64,000 bases of DNA from Aerococcus urinaehominis (GTDB taxonomy: Bacteria; Bacillota; Bacilli; Lactobacillales; Aerococcaceae): NCBI RefSeq assembly GCF_001543245.1, contig NZ_CP014163.1, forward strand, positions 806,001 through 870,000, given 5' to 3'. Positions 62,381-64,000 of this stretch are shown here, piece after piece (the first letter of the stretch is position 1; each line of letters begins with the position of its first letter). Made by a program: the position numbers and the translations under genes. The notes below the pieces were generated by a model that saw only the letters and a program-made list of their open reading frames with translations, searched no databases and was not told the origin of the DNA.

Positions 62381-62409
62381 ATAATATCAGGCCACTAATA
62401 TATAGTCAA
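62381..62409 (-). promoter_or_regulatory. rRNA promoter P1 (distal)
   Basis: On the minus strand, -35 TTGACT (62409-62404), 17-base spacer and -10 TATTAT (62386-62381), 83 bp upstream of P2. Upstream DNA is A/T-rich and shared with the divergent thioesterase promoter. Confidence 0.85.
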
Positions 62410-62449
62410 GCTTTTTTTACAATTATTTTCCAATATTTTTAGAATAGCT

Positions 62450-62459
62450 TTTGCTATAA
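62450..62459 (+). promoter_or_regulatory. Thioesterase promoter (extended -10)
   Basis: TTGCTATAAT just before 62461 gives an extended -10 with a weak -35. The gene's AGGAGG site follows about 18 bases later. Confidence 0.55.
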
Positions 62460-62489
62460 TGAAGGAAACTATATTAGGAGGTTATATTT

Positions 62490-62849
62490 ATGTCCCTTAC
62501 CATTGAATATAAAGCCAGTTCCCAGGACACAGCTCAGGCGATGGGTTCAGGTAGCCTGGATGTTTTAGCTAGTCCTGCCCTCGTTGCTATGATGGAAAAC
62601 TGTGCCACTCAAGTCATTAATGGCAGGCTAGCTGAAGGGGAAACTACGGTCGGCGTTGCCTTTTCTTTACAACATTTACGTGCTTCCTTAATTGATGAGC
62701 CAGTAAGTGTAACAGCAGAGCTTTTAAGTTCAGATGATAAGAGTTTTCAATTTTGTATTACCGCCTACGTTCAAGACCAACTCATTGCCAAAGCTGACCA
62801 CACTAGAGCCAAAGTTAATATTAATCGTTTTTTAAGTCGTTTAAAATAA
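62490..62849 (+). CDS. Hot-dog fold thioesterase family protein
   Basis: Small acyl-CoA thioesterase-like protein, 119 aa, similar to the fluoroacetyl-CoA thioesterase (FlK) group. It shows LASPALVAMMENCATQVING on the central helix and LQHLRASLIDEPVSVTAELL on the sheet. The physiological substrate is unknown. AGGAGG precedes the ATG. It is divergent from the rRNA operon and convergent with the methyltransferase gene. Confidence 0.82.
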   Translation: MSLTIEYKASSQDTAQAMGSGSLDVLASPALVAMMENCATQVINGRLAEGETTVGVAFSLQHLRASLIDEPVSVTAELLSSDDKSFQFCITAYVQDQLIAKADHTRAKVNINRFLSRLK

Positions 62850-62860
62850 TCTAGAATATT

Positions 62861-62917
62861 AAAAACCAGCTTAACTTGCCCGTACTTAGTACTAGGCAAA
62901 CTAAGCTGGCTTTTTTA
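62861..62917 (-). terminator. Terminator of the methyltransferase gene
   Basis: CCAGCTTAACTTGCC (62867-62881) pairs with GGCAAACTAAGCTGG (62896-62910). Two positions are U-G wobbles on the minus strand but A-C mismatches on the plus strand, so it fits the minus gene better; a T run follows. It overlaps the end of that gene. Confidence 0.8.
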
Positions 62918-63634
62918 TTCTTCACCAACTTGATCTAAGGTAAAGTCTTTAAAGTAGTCAAAGTCAGCCTTTTTTTCTATTAGTAATACCCCATCTCCCA
63001 AGGGCAGGGCTGTCGTTTTAAGTTGTGGATGACGGGTTACTTTCTCAAGCAACATATTCAACTTTTTGTGAATAGTCCTAACCCGACGTGGAATCTCTGT
63101 CCGTTCATGAAAAACCGTGCCTGCTTGGAAGACATCATCAATCATAATCAGACCACCCACTGGTAACAAATTTAATAAATAAGGCAGGAAGTCATAATAT
63201 TTAGCCTTAGCTGAATCCATAAAAATAAAGTCGTAGGCCTTGTCAAGGCTTGCTAAGACTTCTTTGGCATCCCCTTCTAATATTGTAATTTGCTGGTCGA
63301 GGCCAAGCTTACTGATATTTTCTTTTGCCTCTGCTACCATCTGTAGATTTCGTTCAATGCTATCTACATGGCGACCAGGGTGGCCATAAGTCATTAGCGA
63401 TGCTGAATAACCAATGGCTAAACCGATCTCTAAAATTTGTTGAGGCTGCATTAAACCAAGTAAAAAGTCTAAAAATACCGCGGTCTCGTGTGGAATAATG
63501 GGCACACGCCGCTCATTAGCATCATACTCGATGGCCTGAATTTCACTGGCAAAGCGTCGTTGATCATAGCGTAGATAATTTAGTACCCCTGCTTCAACGA
63601 TTGGGCGATCCATCATTTCATTTTGCTTATGCAT
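62915..63634 (-). CDS. SAM-dependent O-methyltransferase (TrmR/YrrM-like)
   Basis: Class I methyltransferase, 239 aa. The SAM motif is ILEIGLAIGYSASLMTYG, followed by ERNLQMVAEAKENISKLGLD and FIFMDSAKAKYYDFLPYL (metal-binding catechol-OMT fold). In Bacillus the homologue TrmR methylates 5-hydroxyuridine in tRNA; here that role is inferred. The C-terminus (LEKVTRHPQLKTTALPLGDG) is typical. The ATG at 63634 is behind AAAGGAC. Confidence 0.88.
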   Translation of the reverse strand: MHKQNEMMDRPIVEAGVLNYLRYDQRRFASEIQAIEYDANERRVPIIPHETAVFLDFLLGLMQPQQILEIGLAIGYSASLMTYGHPGRHVDSIERNLQMVAEAKENISKLGLDQQITILEGDAKEVLASLDKAYDFIFMDSAKAKYYDFLPYLLNLLPVGGLIMIDDVFQAGTVFHERTEIPRRVRTIHKKLNMLLEKVTRHPQLKTTALPLGDGVLLIEKKADFDYFKDFTLDQVGEE

Positions 63635-63660
63635 AACTTTAGTCCTTTCTAATTAAATAA

Positions 63661-63682
63661 GGCTAGAGCACCAGCTCTAGCC
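63661..63682 (-). terminator. Terminator of the CorC/HlyC-like gene
   Basis: GGCTAGAGC pairs with GCTCTAGCC (63661-63669 with 63674-63682), followed on the minus strand by TTATTTAATT. The U tract is interrupted. Confidence 0.7.
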
Positions 63683-63691
63683 CGTTTATTA

Positions 63692-64000
63692 TCAATTAAT
63701 TTGGTCTTCTTTGCTTTGATATTTTTTTACTTGCATGCCACGAATTCGGCCGTTCTCAACAGCTGTCGTCGTTAACAACCAGTCATCAACTTGGATAACT
63801 TCCTCCGCTTGATCAGCCGGGAAATATCCTAATTGTTCAATCATATAGCCGGCAATCGTATCTGATTCATCAGATTCTAAAGCAGTGTCAAAGATTTCAT
63901 TGAATTTATCCAAAGCCATGATGCCATTAATGATATAGGTGTCATCATTAATTTTCTTATAAAGGTGGGAAATTTGATCGTATTCATCCTCGATTTCGCC
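63692..64000 (-). CDS. CorC/HlyC (CNNM-type) family protein, C-terminal part
   Basis: The last 102 residues of a protein that continues beyond the right edge. The open frame starts upstream of the ATG at 63919: it reads GEIEDEYDQISHLYKKINDD from 64000 and continues TYIINGIMALDKF. DTIAGYMIEQLGYFP and RIRGMQVKKY match the C-terminal transporter-associated domain of the CorC/HlyC family, which follows CBS domains in magnesium-related exporters. The 63919 ATG is internal. Confidence 0.9.
   Translation of the reverse strand, partial: GEIEDEYDQISHLYKKINDDTYIINGIMALDKFNEIFDTALESDESDTIAGYMIEQLGYFPADQAEEVIQVDDWLLTTTAVENGRIRGMQVKKYQSKEDQIN

Noticed and set aside
63692-63919. Independent 75-aa gene starting at 63919
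   Set aside because: The frame stays open to the window edge with CorC/HlyC-like sequence, so the ATG is internal to a larger gene.

Overview
The window is chromosomal DNA of a low-GC, Gram-positive, non-sporulating bacterium of the order Lactobacillales. The evidence is a Firmicutes-type S10-spc-alpha ribosomal cluster, the zinc (C+) form of S14, zinc-LID adenylate kinase, class Ib ribonucleotide reductase (NrdIEF), a fermentative L-lactate dehydrogenase, and a cell-division/tRNA cluster in Bacillus order but without its sporulation genes. An Aerococcaceae-like genus is plausible from the proteins, but this is inferred from reading alone. Almost everything is on the minus strand. No prophage, insertion sequence, CRISPR array or tRNA gene was seen.

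Layout, left to right (most genes read right to left). 1-13.9 kb: one ribosomal superoperon (rpsJ to rplQ, with secY, adk, infA, rpmJ, rpoA) behind one strong promoter and a structured leader. 14.0-18.3 kb: an SseB-like gene, then nrdI-nrdE-nrdF under a promoter region with two NrdR-like boxes and two DnaA-box-like sequences. 18.4-23.2 kb: the str operon rpsL-rpsG-fusA, followed by tuf with its own promoter. 23.2-28.0 kb: lysS (with a structured 3' region), dusB, cysK, hslO. 28.1-39.4 kb: pth-mfd-flippase-rqcP-divIC-S1 protein-tilS-hpt-ftsH. This matches the Bacillus subtilis order with the sporulation genes missing.

39.5-44.1 kb is a mixed block between pth and prs: a plus-strand hypothetical gene, an amino-acid ABC ATPase behind a T-box leader, a sirtuin, ldh and an AEC-family transporter. 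44.1-51.1 kb holds prs, glmU, a divergent DEAD-box helicase, a YkuE-like phosphoesterase and plus-strand uvrC. 51.1-57.2 kb is the most accessory-looking part: a YpfJ-type zinc peptidase, a DUF975 membrane protein with a long acidic tail, a SatD-like protein, a barstar and a membrane-targeted barnase, an acidic lipoprotein, and a frameshifted phosphoesterase. 57.2-62.4 kb is a minus-strand 16S-23S-5S rRNA operon without spacer tRNAs, driven by three near-identical promoters. 62.5-64 kb: a hot-dog thioesterase, a TrmR-like methyltransferase and the end of a CorC/HlyC-type protein.

Most genes serve translation, nucleotide supply, wall-precursor supply and DNA repair. The points most worth a second look are the barnase/barstar locus, the NrdR/DnaA control region, the arginine-type T-box on an ABC ATPase with no partner genes nearby, the terminator-like hairpin in the pth leader, and the pseudoknotted RNA after lysS.
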